NCBI GenBank assembly: GCA_033030425.1
Contig: JAUFSD010000001.1
Span: 2,914,001 to 2,978,000 of the forward strand
Source: Verpa conica
Lineage: Eukaryota > Ascomycota > Pezizomycetes > Pezizales > Morchellaceae
Direction of reading: 5' to 3'
DNA: 64,000 bases
The notes under the pieces are model-generated. The model saw only the letters and a program-made list of their open reading frames with translations, made no database searches and was not told the DNA's origin. Shown piece after piece: positions 47,485 to 58,087 of the stretch (positions are counted from its first letter, which is position 1; each line of letters starts with the position of its first letter). A program made the translations under genes and the position numbers.

Positions 47485-48462
47485 ATGCCTCGACGTCGCC
47501 GCCTCACACTCCCCCCGCTTCCCAAAGCTCTCAGCGACCGTCTCTTCTCGCCAAGTTTCTTCTCACCAAGTTTCTTTGCGACAACACCCCGCCTGAGTCC
47601 CAGCGCCACGGGTCCCAAAACAAACTTCCAAATCATGTCTGACCTCCACCTGGAATTCTCCCCCACCCCCACCAATAATAATAATAACAACGCTCCCGAG
47701 AGCAGCATAGACCAATACCTCCAGTTCAAAATCCCACCAAAAGCACCATACCTGATCCTCGCCGGAGACGTTGGACTTCTAGTACCGCACTACGACCGCT
47801 ACCTCACTTTTCTACGGCACCAGACCGAGGCCTTCGAGCACGTATTCCTCGTTCTCGGAAACCACGAGTTCTACCGCGCCTCTAGAGCACAAGGTCTCCT
47901 CGCGGCCGAAAAAATGCAAACAGAGCTGCACGGCCGTCTCACGGTGCTGAACCGTAAACGTGTAGATCTACTCTGTGGCGTCACGGTCCTCGGCGCCACA
48001 CTGCACTCCATGATCCTCAAAGACAGCAGAGCCCAGATCGAGCGCTGTGTCAGCGACTTTAGGGCCATTGAAGGCTGGTCCGTCGACGACCACAATAAGG
48101 AGCACGAGCTCGACAGGGAGTGGCTTGAGAAGGAACTTGCGGCTATCGATGCCGAGGAGGCTACAGGGGTTGGCAAGAGGGTGGTGGTGGTGACGCACCA
48201 TGCTCCGAGTTTCTCGGGAACGAGTGCCCCCGAACATGAGGGCTCGGCTCTGGCGTCGGCGTTCTGTACAGACTTATTAAGAACCGCTGAGAAGCGCTGG
48301 AGAGGCGCGGAAATGGTCAGGTTGTGGGTCTTTGGACATACACATTTCTCGACGGATTTTTTGACAAATCGGGGTATGAGGGTGGTGGCTAATCAGAAGG
48401 GTTATTTTAATGATATGGCTTTGGCTGGGAAGTTTAATGTGGAAATGGTGGTTTCGGCGTAA
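47485..48462 (+). CDS. Calcineurin-like metallophosphoesterase
   Basis: A 325-residue single-exon protein of the calcineurin-like phosphoesterase superfamily. The metal-ligand blocks appear in the canonical order: QIMSDLHLEF (D-x-H, about residue 50), LILAGDVGLL (GD), VFLVLGNHEFY (GNHE), VVVVTHHAPSF (H) and VFGHTHFSTDF (GHTH). This is the full two-metal set, so it should be active; the substrate is not predictable. The frame is open back to 47242, but the upstream part is low in protein-like character, whereas the ATG at 47485 follows CACACAGACACC, a good context. The N-terminus is basic and Pro/Ser-rich (MPRRRRLTLPPLP), perhaps an organelle signal. Confidence 0.85.
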   Translation: MPRRRRLTLPPLPKALSDRLFSPSFFSPSFFATTPRLSPSATGPKTNFQIMSDLHLEFSPTPTNNNNNNAPESSIDQYLQFKIPPKAPYLILAGDVGLLVPHYDRYLTFLRHQTEAFEHVFLVLGNHEFYRASRAQGLLAAEKMQTELHGRLTVLNRKRVDLLCGVTVLGATLHSMILKDSRAQIERCVSDFRAIEGWSVDDHNKEHELDREWLEKELAAIDAEEATGVGKRVVVVTHHAPSFSGTSAPEHEGSALASAFCTDLLRTAEKRWRGAEMVRLWVFGHTHFSTDFLTNRGMRVVANQKGYFNDMALAGKFNVEMVVSA

Positions 48463-49532
48463 TTGATGGGTTTCTTTTTTATATATATATATTTTTATTC
48501 TTTTCTTTCTTTCTCTTTCTTTTTCTTCTATTTCGGTTTAGGTTAATATTCATATAATGTTTGGGGAGGACTGAAAATCAAGGGGATTATCAGAGGGTCT
48601 CCCCCCCCGTTGGGGTCTCGGAGATGTCGGCTCTTCTGGGATGGCTTCAACGGAGGTAATACCCTGGCTGCTGAGCTGTAAATATTGCTATTGCCAAGGG
48701 GAGATTGCTGTATGTAAATAGAAGATTCTAGGGACTATCGTGACTTGGGAATATCCTTGTTACTGTGTGCTCAGGCCGTTGGAGGTGGTAATTTTGTAGG
48801 GGAAGATGTTTCGAGGAAGTGGATAGCATGTAAATTGTATCGGAAAGAACTCCAAGTATTTGGGTTTTGAATTCCCTCAAGAGTCAGTGTGGTTTATCAT
48901 GTAATATAGTCATCATTACCTTCTATTAGATGTATAATAGATACGGAGGTCGACTGGGTTATCCCAAGGATATGAGTTAAAGGCTATGTTGATAATTGAT
49001 AGCACTGACATTTTCAGTATCATTTGCATTCCTGCTGGTAAAAGACTGTTTTCGATATTGAGAATGGCATGAGCATCATGAGCAAATAGAAAGAGAGCAC
49101 CTCAACTCACAAAGTCCTCGACCTAAGATTGATTTCCCCTTGAAGGAGTTAGCGAGACTAATTGATAGAGAAAGAGCCTAGTAAGTCAGTTATACTTAGT
49201 ATATACAGTACAATCCCGTTAGAAGACTACTCGTTATAAGAATAACCGCTCTATAAGAATATGAAATCTCGGTCCCAAGCGTATTCTTATAGCGGAAATC
49301 TACTGTAGGTACTCGTATTATGTACTTAGAATTTTATTTATCCTGGGCCATAGCCTAACGAACCAAGTAATCCATGGATCCAAACCATAGCTACATATCG
49401 CTATTCGAATACACAAACATTAGCCTTGAGGCTTGGCTTCCAACTAGAGTACAAAATTTCCTGCACCTACTCTATAACGTATCCCATATCTATTTTGATT
49501 AGCCTCACCCATCATGGATAACTCTCAGCCTG
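48463..49532. other. Convergent intergenic region with an inverted-repeat element
   Basis: It begins with a T/A-rich 3' flank (ATATATAT then T/C tracts to 48540). The only structured feature is the short inverted-repeat element at 49204-49307. No coding region is supported. Confidence 0.5.
49204..49307. mobile_element. 104-bp MITE-like element with TACAGTA termini
   Basis: The element starts TACAGTA and ends TACTGTA, exact inverted copies whose outer TA could be a TA target duplication as made by Tc1/mariner/pogo-type transposases. Inside, CCGCTCTATAAGAATATG and GTATTCTTATAGCGG are further inverted matches. The structure has no coding capacity. A decayed relative lies at 2521-2712 and a half copy near 54628-54665. 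The CTATAAGAAT-type ends resemble those of fungal Fot1/pogo elements. Confidence 0.6.
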
Positions 49533-50678
49533 CTAGATCCGATCCGGATCACTATCACTATCTACTCTCTTACAATCTACATCCTCATCCCCACTAACCT
49601 CCATATTCTCTCTCTCCTTTCTCTCCATAAGCTCCTTTAGTGCCTCTTCATCTATCTCACTCACGACTTTCGGCGGCATGACCACACGGATAGACCCACC
49701 GTCTTCCTTCTCGATAGACTCACGAATTGCACCAATCGCACGGGTCAAATTTGCGAACCCTTCATCACGATCGAAGCATTGTAGAGAGTTAACCACATAA
49801 AGAGGGGGTGCAACGAGCCTGATCTTGATGGGTACAATCTCATTACCGAAAGTTTCACCAGCTCTCAGTGCAGTCTTGACAGCTTCAATTCCAGAGTACC
49901 CAAAGCACTGGACCTCAATATCGGCACGCAGCTTAATAGGATGAGGAGTGAGACGGCGGGCAATGTAGAGTTCAAGTTCTTCCTTAACTTTAGGGGTTTG
50001 AAATGTTACTCCATCCCAGACATGAGGGTGACTTTGTTTATATCAGTATTTAATATTATATTCTGGGGGGTTATAATAAAAGGAGACAAACGCAATCGAG
50101 ATTTTAAAAGCATCAGCTGCAGACCCATATTTCTCCGCTAGCGGCCACCCAATTGTTTCATACAGCTGCAAAACAGGTATCTTACACCTCTCAGCAACAT
50201 GGCGGAGGATACTATGTGCCATTCTTCCCTTCTGGAATCTCTCCTCACATTTGATAATATCCTCTGGAGTTACTCTACGCTTAGAGAGGTCGATGTAACC
50301 TGCTCATATGACAACGATTAGTTATATATAAATAAAACTCTACTATTAGGAAAGAGAAGTGTGGACCTTTCACTTTGTCAACTCTTAATACAATAACGAC
50401 TTCATTCCTTCCAATCTTGATGAGCTTTTGGAGAGACCTGATACGACGGCGGGATAGCTCAGAGAGAAGGATCATTCCATCGATGTTGTCGTATTCGAGG
50501 AGTTTGACATAGACACCCATTTCAGATGTCTTTTTTAGGTCAGCTGTTGTCTCTAGTGATAGTATCTACAGAGAAGGGGGAATTCAGGAGTGGTAGATAC
50601 CTGGCGGACATTAACCATGACGACATTATCGACATCTGGAAGACGGTTGGAGTAGTAACGGCAGTTGAGTAAAGACAT
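49533..50678 (-). CDS. SUI2: Translation initiation factor eIF2 alpha subunit
   Basis: Alpha subunit of eIF2, the GTPase that delivers initiator tRNA; its phosphorylation by Gcn2-type kinases inhibits eIF2B. Exons on the minus strand: 50678-50601, 50529-50367, 50299-50092, 50031-49533; 315 residues. The S1 domain contains [30 protein letters not shown]; the regulatory serine is Ser52 counting Met, the classical Ser51. The central helical domain carries [10 protein letters not shown] and [14 protein letters not shown], and the C-terminal alpha/beta domain has [26 protein letters not shown]. The acidic tail is present. Joins [28 protein letters not shown] and FKISIA/HPHVWDG fit the family exactly. 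The third intron ends in an unusual AAAG acceptor. Confidence 0.95.
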
Positions 50679-51457
50679 GATTACTCTTGTTAAAGCTTCT
50701 GTGTTTGTTTCTGGTGGGTTTTCAGTAGAATGAATTGAGGATGAGAGGCTTTTGTCTTGAGGTAAAGAAGAGAGAAGAGAGAAGGGGGAATGAAATGAGA
50801 AAGAGATGTCGTGGTGCAATAGTTGAATAGAAAGGGAAACCTCCAATTTCCCCTTCTACAAACTGATCACTCCAACGGCAACACCTGGAGGCTCTTTTAT
50901 TCCCCACATGCGGCTCTAATTGAATGTCCGAGCGGGCTGCAGGGACGGGGAAATGATGTTCCTATTGTCATACCCCCTCACTCGTGCCCCTAAGCCATGT
51001 CCTTGGGTTTTTGTGTAAGTGCAACTGGTGACATGTAGGGGGGCTGCATGTATCCTTGTTCATCTCTCCCACCATTCCGGCGACTTAAACTAATTTCATC
51101 CGTGGCTCTTGATTTACCAAACAAAAACATGGTCATCTTAGTATCTCCCCACCCTAAATAAAAGTAACATACTATTTTCCATTCCCCCAAGTAGAGTAGC
51201 TAAAAAAAAAAAATCCCAGTAGTGCACCATCCTATCTAGCCGTCTGAAACATCTCAATAAAGCCATTCAAACATTCAGCTATTCATCAAACAAACTCAGC
51301 AAACCCCTAGATTTTATTTCCTATGCCTCATCTAGACGAGACCCCATCTAGGGGCTCTAGAAGAACATCATCGCAGCATCACCCTCCTTTGGTGTGTCTG
51401 GCTTTTTAGCCACTGGGCTTCCGTGGCTATATATAGTACCCATCAGTCTATTGAATT
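50679..51457. other. Intergenic region between eIF2alpha and the YIP1-family gene
   Basis: Holds the eIF2alpha promoter (its 5' leader is purine-rich on the minus-strand complement) and the 3' flank of the YIP1-family gene. No gene is supported. Confidence 0.5.
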
Positions 51458-52525
51458 TTAGGAGGGAAAACAGAAGAGAGGGTACTCGTACGCAAAGAAG
51501 AGAATCTTAATAGCCAATGCCAACCCCGAATGAAGCAAAATGATGAGAACAAGCAGTATCTTGCTTGTTTTCTCTCCCGTTGCGCTAACCACCGGATAGA
51601 GATTGCGGAACAGGAACAGCGCTGATACGCCGAATCCCACGCCCACAAATACATAGTTCAGAACTACCCGCTGTCAGTTTCCCTCCATCACTCCTCCTCA
51701 TACAGAAAAAACACATACTGGTAATATTCGATGCACTCGCAATGGCAACCGGCACCCAAATTAGATTACTGTACCCGTACAGCGATAAACACTCCAGAAG
51801 GTTTGCACTCTCGCTTCCGTACCACTTCAATCCACCCCAGAGTGCAATGGGTATGACGGCGGTGTACCCATACATTAACCCCGCTGCACCGGAGAGCAGA
51901 CCAAAGTCGTAGATGTAAGGTACATCCTTCATACGAGCAAAGTATTGCGCGATTGTAGATGAGAGAAAGAGAATGAGGACCACAGTGGTAGTTATCCAGA
52001 AGGGTCCTTTTCGCAACAAAGTAACTCAGTTAGCGCTTTACTCATATAGCCCCTCCAAAGCTCGCGGCCCACAAACCGTAAAGATCCGGGTTTCCGTCCA
52101 ACACGTCTAAAAAGTTCTTCCTGGGGAAAAGCGCTGCCCAGCATCGCTTCAAAACCTCGTTCGTGTCGACATCGAAAAACTGCGCGTAGAAGTCCATGCT
52201 CCATAAGAAACGCTTGCTCGAGCCATCGCCATTTCGGGTATTGGATGAGCTTGAGCCAAAGAAGCCGCCGGTGTCTGCTGCTTTGTTAGCTACCTAGCTC
52301 CCCCCACACATTCCCCGGGAGGCAACAAACTTGATGCGCTTGTCGGTATCTTCCCGCTTGCTTGGTCGGCATTATAGTCTGTTTAGACAAAGTTAGCGGG
52401 AGTGTAGGAGGAGAGACATGAGGGGGTGTACTGGAGGGGTGGAACTCCAGGTCCGCTAGGTCTGTGTGTCCGAGGTCGCCTTCGTCATCAACATCGACAA
52501 CGACATCGTACCCGTTATTTGCCAT
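51458..52525 (-). CDS. YIP1-family Golgi membrane protein (YIPF1/2-like)
   Basis: Multi-span Golgi/endosomal protein of the Yip1 superfamily, which interacts with Rab GTPases. Exons on the minus strand: 52525-52432, 52378-52331, 52274-52077, 52006-51719 and 51663-51458; 277 residues. The N-terminus is acidic and cytosolic (DVVVDVDDEGDLGHTDLADLEFHPSNYNADQ). Residues ~70-115 hold the conserved FLWSMDFYAQFFDVDTNEV and NPDLYGPFWI blocks. At least four membrane segments follow (VVLILFLSSTIAQYF; YTAVIPIALWGGL; LIWVPVAIASA; VGVGFGVSALFLF; LLVLIILLHSGLALAI). The Tyr-x-Pro-rich start and GPFW block match YIPF1/2. The splice from 52432 to 52378 is essential: reading straight through misses the phase of the next exon. 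Confidence 0.9.
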
Positions 52526-53356
52526 GACTTTGTAGTTTTGTTTATGAAGAGCTGGATGTTTATACTGGGAATGTACTGTAGGTATTGAAGATGACGATGG
52601 GTTTCCGGATGGTGATTCGGTGAAGCCGCGTGTTCTGAATGAGCCGCAATGGGATGGGCTTGGCGGGAGGTATTTTTGGCACTTGGCCGATTTGGGGGTT
52701 TGGGTACATGGGAAGATCTTGAGACTTCGATACTGTGATTACTATAGCTACCGGTCAATATATCAGACATGCAGGGCTTTCTCCTCTGCAGTTCTGTGTA
52801 ACTGATTACACATAAGCAATTGGCACACGTTTGGTCTCAATTCCAAATTATCAAGGGATCTCAAGCGCTCAATCGACATGAACTCCCCCGTGCGACTCAT
52901 GGCCAGTGTTAGCTAAGGACCTTTCATGCACTTGTCAGTCGCAATGGTGTTTTCTGGTTACACTGTGAGGAAACTGCTTGCAAAACGCGGCCAGAGCGTT
53001 CACCATAATGGTTTTACCCGCAAAAACCAAGATTTGTAATGCGGTACTTGCTTTTTGTACAAAGTACATGTACATATACAGGATTTGTAATGTACGACAG
53101 AAGAGCGAATAGCCAGAGAAGTTGATTACTTATTATCCACACAGTCAGATTCTGATTGGTTGGTTTTAACGGTCGAGCAGATTCCTGGGAAGCGTGAAGC
53201 TTGGTAATAACTCATGATAAGCATTCAGCAGGTGTCAATGATGGGTGGTACAACAAATCCCGCAGATACACAAAATGGTATATAGGTACTAGATTTCAGG
53301 CACCTTTTCTAGACCAGCATCTCAATCTCCCCAAAAGACTATTAAAAAAGCCAAAG
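52526..53356. other. Divergent promoter region
   Basis: Contains the promoters of the YIP1-family gene and the secreted hydrolase gene. The element ATTTGTAATG occurs twice (about 53033 and 53084), flanking a palindromic TTTGTACAAAGTACATGTAC stretch (53055-53074). The long frame from 53201 into the next gene is probably leader sequence. Confidence 0.5.
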
Positions 53357-54382
53357 ATGCGACTATCTCTCCTCTCCACAGTTACACTTTTCACCACAGC
53401 CCTCTCCCACGGGCACCACAACATCCGCTCCACCTCTGCGGTCCAATATGCGCCTCTCCCAGCTACTGCAGCTGGCCCCACGATACCCCCAGAAGGCTAC
53501 TACGTCCAAGACCTCTCCGGCGGCGCCTACGCAGTACTAGACGGAAGCTACATATCCACATTCTTCGTCTCGGACGAAGGCGTAATCGTAGTAGACTGCC
53601 CACCCACCACCGGCCACAACCTCCTCTACGCAATCGGCAACAAAACAAGCCTCCCCATAACCCACTACATCTACTCCCACTCGCACGCAGACCATGCCGG
53701 AGGAGCCTACCTCTTCAACGACGGCAACGTCGTCTTCATCTCCCACGAGGAGACAAAATACCGTCTCCTCGAGGCCCCAGACAAAAATAGACCGATCCCA
53801 ACAGTAACGTTCAAGCGCAATAAAACAATCAAGGTCGGTAACCAAACGTTAGAGTTATCATATAAAGGCCCGAACCACGAGCCGGGGAATATATTCATCT
53901 ATGCGCCTGTGCAGAAGGTCCTTATCCTGATTGATGTAGTTTTCCCAGGATGGGTGCCGTTCAGTGAGCTCGCGGTGTCGGAGGATATTCCAGGGTGGAT
54001 CAACGCACATGATCAGATACTGGAGTATGATTTCGACCACTATGTTGGTGGGCATTTGTCGCGGCTGGGGGTTCGTGAGGATGTGCTTGTGCAGAAGGAG
54101 TATTTGTCGGATCTGATGGGCTATTGCAGAGAGGCGATTACGAATAGTACTGCGTTGATGAGTGAGATATTAGGTGGTACGGCGGCGCTCAATCCGGGGA
54201 ATCAGTGGGCGAATTTTAAGGCGTATCTGGACTATACTGCGGATGCGTGTGGGGATGCTACGAAGAGCAAGTGGGTGGGCAGGTTGGGTGCTGCGGATGT
54301 GTTTGCGTTTGAGAATGCGTATAAGATGGTGGAGATTTTGAGGCTGGATTATGATTTCTTGGGACCGTTTTCAGTAGTGTAG
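53357..54382 (+). CDS. Secreted metallo-beta-lactamase-fold hydrolase
   Basis: A 341-residue protein starting MRLSLLSTVTLFTTALSHG, a good signal peptide, so probably secreted or in the endomembrane lumen. The metallo-beta-lactamase fold is shown by the strand VIVVDCPPTTG, the zinc motif SHSHADHAGG (about residues 107-116), GPNHEPGNIFIY, LILIDVVFPGW (third ligand Asp) and GGHLSRLG (final His). All main metal ligands are present. Several N-x-T/S sites suggest glycosylation. The frame is open upstream to 53201, but the ATG at 53357 gives the signal peptide directly and follows AAAAGCCAAAG. Fungal secreted members act on esters or lactones in a few known cases; the substrate here is unknown. Confidence 0.85.
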   Translation: MRLSLLSTVTLFTTALSHGHHNIRSTSAVQYAPLPATAAGPTIPPEGYYVQDLSGGAYAVLDGSYISTFFVSDEGVIVVDCPPTTGHNLLYAIGNKTSLPITHYIYSHSHADHAGGAYLFNDGNVVFISHEETKYRLLEAPDKNRPIPTVTFKRNKTIKVGNQTLELSYKGPNHEPGNIFIYAPVQKVLILIDVVFPGWVPFSELAVSEDIPGWINAHDQILEYDFDHYVGGHLSRLGVREDVLVQKEYLSDLMGYCREAITNSTALMSEILGGTAALNPGNQWANFKAYLDYTADACGDATKSKWVGRLGAADVFAFENAYKMVEILRLDYDFLGPFSVV

Positions 54383-54855
54383 GGGAACGGGTGGGGTTTA
54401 AAGAGTTGTATATTTTGAAACTTGGCTTCAGTATGTCAGATAATAGTGGTCATTGATCTTGAATATACTACATAAGATTTAGCATGAATAATCACTCGAT
54501 AATGCAAGATTTCTCATATGATGCGTCTGGCATAAGTATCTAGCTATACTATTAGATAGAGTAGGAGTCTTTCACTTGGTAAGGAAGCTATTGGGCGTAA
54601 ACACCACCTTGACTTTCTATTCATATTACAATGCTCTTATAGCGGTTAACCCGAGACCGACGGCACAGAATTTACAGCAACTCCCAGCACTCACATAGAA
54701 GACAATAAAACAACACATACTATTATATTTCACTCGGGTATATAAATACAGCACATAAAGACTCATCCCTTACCTCTCCCTTAAATCCCACGATCAATCC
54801 CCAGTATACGATTCCCGAGATACTAATCCCACCCATAAAAGCGTAAAAACCCACC
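54383..54855. other. Intergenic region with a partial inverted-repeat element
   Basis: It lies between the secreted hydrolase and the small Cys-rich frame. The stretch about 54628-54665 (CTCTTATAGCGG, then GAGACCG) matches one half of the 49204-49307 element. TATATAAATA at about 54737 could be a TATA box for the following small gene. Confidence 0.4.
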
Positions 54856-55065
54856 ATGTGTTTCGGAAGCAAAAAGCACAAATCCTATCCTACCCTAGTC
54901 GGTCAAAACCTACCACATATAACATCCGTCCCTGTCCCAGCGGTAAGATCTGTCATATGCGCTTGTGGTCAGCCTTACTCCAAACCAGGAACCAAAAGCC
55001 ATAGGAAACAGTGCCGCACTTGCCATGAAAAAAGTAACCCCCCTAAGATTTATTTTATGTGGTGA
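54856..55065 (+). CDS. Small Cys-rich hypothetical protein
   Basis: A 69-residue frame starting MCFGSKKHKSYPTLVGQN after CCCACC ATG, a strong context, with a TATATAAATA box about 110 bases upstream. It contains CACG and CRTCHEK, which could form a small zinc knuckle (C-x-C...C-x2-C). Short proteins starting MCFGSK are common in ascomycetes and uncharacterised. No signal peptide. The pattern is weak and the frame could be chance, so I keep it at low confidence. Confidence 0.35.
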   Translation: MCFGSKKHKSYPTLVGQNLPHITSVPVPAVRSVICACGQPYSKPGTKSHRKQCRTCHEKSNPPKIYFMW

Positions 55066-56889
55066 CCATAGGCTGAAAAAAAATATAGGTACAAGATATA
55101 AAGCTAGGGATAAACTGAGTGATCGAATGCCTGTCTATGAGAGAGTGGATGGCGGACTAGATATGAAGAAAACTAGCAGAAATAGAGATGAAATGTTGCA
55201 ATATAAGATGAATTAGAGTGCTCCTTCTGAGGATCGCACTTGAGCTTTGTAGATAGAGTAGTAGGTTGTTAGAATACTGCGATATGTATTATAGTAGACT
55301 GCTGTATTCATAAACTTCCTAAATTCGAGGGTCAATTAGCGAGAGTAGAAACATGCTGCATGCAAAGTGCTAAATTCATTTAAAATCTCATATTAACTAA
55401 TCTTCTAAACTAAACCTAGGCCATAATGATCCTGACAGATACGGATCACGAACCCTCACTCGCAAAACCAGGTTAGTCTGCATGCAGGCGGGAAGCTAGC
55501 ATGAAAGAAATAGTATTTAAGCGGCACTCTTCACCTTAACAAGACCCATCCATCAAAAATTATACAACAACATTCTGAGAATCCTGTTATCTATAGCTTT
55601 CTCCTTATCTCTAAGTAAGAACCCCTCAAGTAACGTATAACTACTTCATCACTGATGAATACAGCCCAAACATCATAGACGGATCGTACTACGATAACCT
55701 TCTAGGCGTAACCATACCCCTACAAAGTAGTGCTCTACAAAGTAGCACGCAGGAACGCTGCCCAAGGCTATATAAAGTAAGTAAAACCCCTTAATCTCTC
55801 ACACTATAAACAAAAATCTAATAAAACAAACCTCTAGAGATAGAAAAAAATAGAAAAACAAAAACTATTATATTTTTAAAAAGACGAGAACATTCACATA
55901 CTCGGAAGGTATTCCAGTCTCTATGAAGAGCAGATCGATTATATCATCCAGGAATAGAGATCATAAGTACCCTCTCGCTACCCCAGGAAGTTCAAGTAGC
56001 TCTTCAACAAGTCGATAACTGTAAGTGCCTTCTTGTTTTATATATACTTTTTTCCTTTATTTTTTTCATGTCGCTACGTAATCCGATCAAAGAAAAGATT
56101 TTGAGCTTTCGGGTGGTCGGGGCTACAGTGTTCAAATTACCTTTAAAAACTGGCTATCCGACCTTGGGACTTTTTTCTGACTATTGAAGATTTAGGAATG
56201 TGCTGGGGTATGCTAAACCGATGCGTTCATCAAAGGGGAATAAAGAATGCAGGATGTAACTGGTATTGACAATGGTGGTCTACTTAATGCGAAAATCGGA
56301 GTCGCCAAGGTATTTTACCCCAATGAGCTTATCAAAATGATATATGGCATAAATATTTAGTTTTGTGAGTCAATTATATACTTTGTAAAAAGAACATCTC
56401 GGGATTGAAAGAGTAGGTATGTAGTAAATGTCCTAGTTTCGGCTTTAGAGTTAACAGGATCATAGATGAGATGGGGTTTAATTTTTGGGACTCAGTCTTT
56501 TGGTGATCTTTTTCATTACTATTGTAGTTTCCAATATCGCGATATTCATTTCACCAAGGGCAATTTCGTTTTCAACATTAGCAGATTACAGTGGTTTCTA
56601 AAGATTCTGGTGTGTGGTATATTTGCCTCGGTCTGGATACGTGTGGGGTTTCGATCGGTGGCTACAATATACGGGATTTATAGTTATCCATGACAATCGA
56701 ATAGTAGGGGTTTCTTTTGTACTGGTAGCGCTTTACTCAGAGGCCATAGTTGAATATAAGAGATTCGTCTTGAGGTTTTGAGCGGTGTATGACATTCCCA
56801 CCCCGTTGAAGCTCACATCCCCATAGCAGTAACAATAAAAAGATACAAGACTTTACACCGCTTCGTAAACAATCATTACACACATATAA
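55066..56889. other. Intergenic region with exon-like relics
   Basis: Mostly AT-rich. Between 55424 and 56020 short pieces look like coding exons with splice sites but do not assemble (see the separate entry). No other coding region or element is recognised up to the MET8 stop. Confidence 0.4.
55424..56020 (+). pseudogene. Possible decayed multi-exon gene
   Basis: Several short stretches read like exons: MILTDTDHEPSLAKPG followed by GTTAGT; YFITDEYSPNIIDGSYYDNLL continuing to CPRLYK and a GTAAGT donor near 55779; and ENIHILGRYSSLYEEQIDY, ending in stops. Donor-like sequences follow at the right places but no continuous model results, because stops break the second half. This may be a pseudogene or an unrecognised rapidly evolving gene. 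I do not recognise a family. Confidence 0.25.
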
Positions 56890-57743
56890 TTAAAACCACC
56901 CAAAGCTCCCATCAAACCCCTCATCCAACAGCCCTTGTTCCCCCCGTAACTCTTTATACGTAGGTACTTTATTATCCTTATACCTCTCCAACAACTCGTC
57001 CATATCCTCCTCATCCATATCACACAACTCCTCCAGACTCCACGTCTCACACACCTTCGTCATCCACTCCATCCTCTTGGGCCCCTCTGCCGGCGCCGGT
57101 GCAATCTTGCGCAACCTCTTTCGCAGATCCCCAACCTTCACTATAGCCTCCCCCAAGTTTGTCGGTAGTTTTTCCGCAATCTGTCTCCGCACGATGTTTG
57201 CCAACTTGGGACCGTTTCCGTTGGTGGATACCATGACTTGCAGTGGGCCGTCGCGGTGGACGGAGCCGAAATAGAAGTCGCATTCGGGGGGTACGTCGGC
57301 GACGTTGACGGGGATGCGCTTTTGTTTGCACAGGGTGTAGATCTGCGAGGATGCTAGGGGGTCGTCGATTGCTGTGAGGACCATGGCAATCTCGGGGTCG
57401 TCGAGGTCTTGCGGGAGGAAGTTGCGGTCGACGTGGGTTACGAGCTTTTGAGAGATCCGGTGGGCGACTTCTGGCACCAGGCCGGTGGTCGGTGTTATAA
57501 CGGTGATTTTTGCATCTGCGTTCAAGAGGTTTAGAATTCTTCCAGCGGCGACCTTGGAGTTTGTTAGTATTTTTATTTATTATTTGTTATTATATTATTA
57601 TATTTTTATCTTCTATGTGGAGGGGTGGTGGGGGAGAATACATTCCCACCGCCGACTACAAGCACTCGGCGGTTGCGGACTTGCCAGGCCAGGAGGAGAG
57701 AGCCACCAGGCTGAACAGCGGGGAATTCGTCTGATGTAGACAT
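56890..57743 (-). CDS. MET8: Siroheme synthase Met8 (precorrin-2 dehydrogenase/ferrochelatase)
   Basis: Bifunctional enzyme that oxidises precorrin-2 with NAD and inserts iron to give siroheme, the cofactor of sulfite and nitrite reductases. Exons on the minus strand: 57743-57642 and 57552-56890; 254 residues. The Rossmann dinucleotide motif VLVVGGGNVAAGR spans the intron. NVADVPPECDFYFGSVHRDGPLQVMVSTNGNGPKLANIVRRQI contains the conserved catalytic Asp (in the VPPECDF/ADVPP region) and the family signature STNGNGP. The C-terminal helical domain is present (WSLEELCDMDEEDMDELLERY). The 89-base intron lies within the nucleotide-binding loop. It is divergent from PEP7, 344 bases away, on the opposite strand. 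Confidence 0.93.
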
Positions 57744-58087
57744 TGCAGAGGGGGGTGATATTACTTCTGAGGAATTGGAGAACTGAAGAGAATTAAAGAA
57801 GATTACAGAGAAAACTTCATCGTGGACCGCAGGAAATAGTTTCCGGGCATCAGATGTCTCGCCAAGACACTCCCCCATAGAGCCGCCACCCCCACGAACT
57901 CACCCAGCCAGCCAGGCCCGGCCAAAACTCCAACAACTTCTCCGAGGACCGACAACCTCCGAGTAAATCCCTCTTGAGAAACACCCCTCTATATTGATCA
58001 CTGGCCTGTGATAGTCCTCTTGTTCTCTCGGGCACTCTGTCAGACTCACTCCCCCCGTCTAGTTACGTTAACGCCCCCCTTAACACC

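Noticed and set aside
53201..53356. 52-residue N-terminal extension of the secreted hydrolase
   Set aside because: It would bury the signal peptide; the internal ATG gives a normal secretory start.
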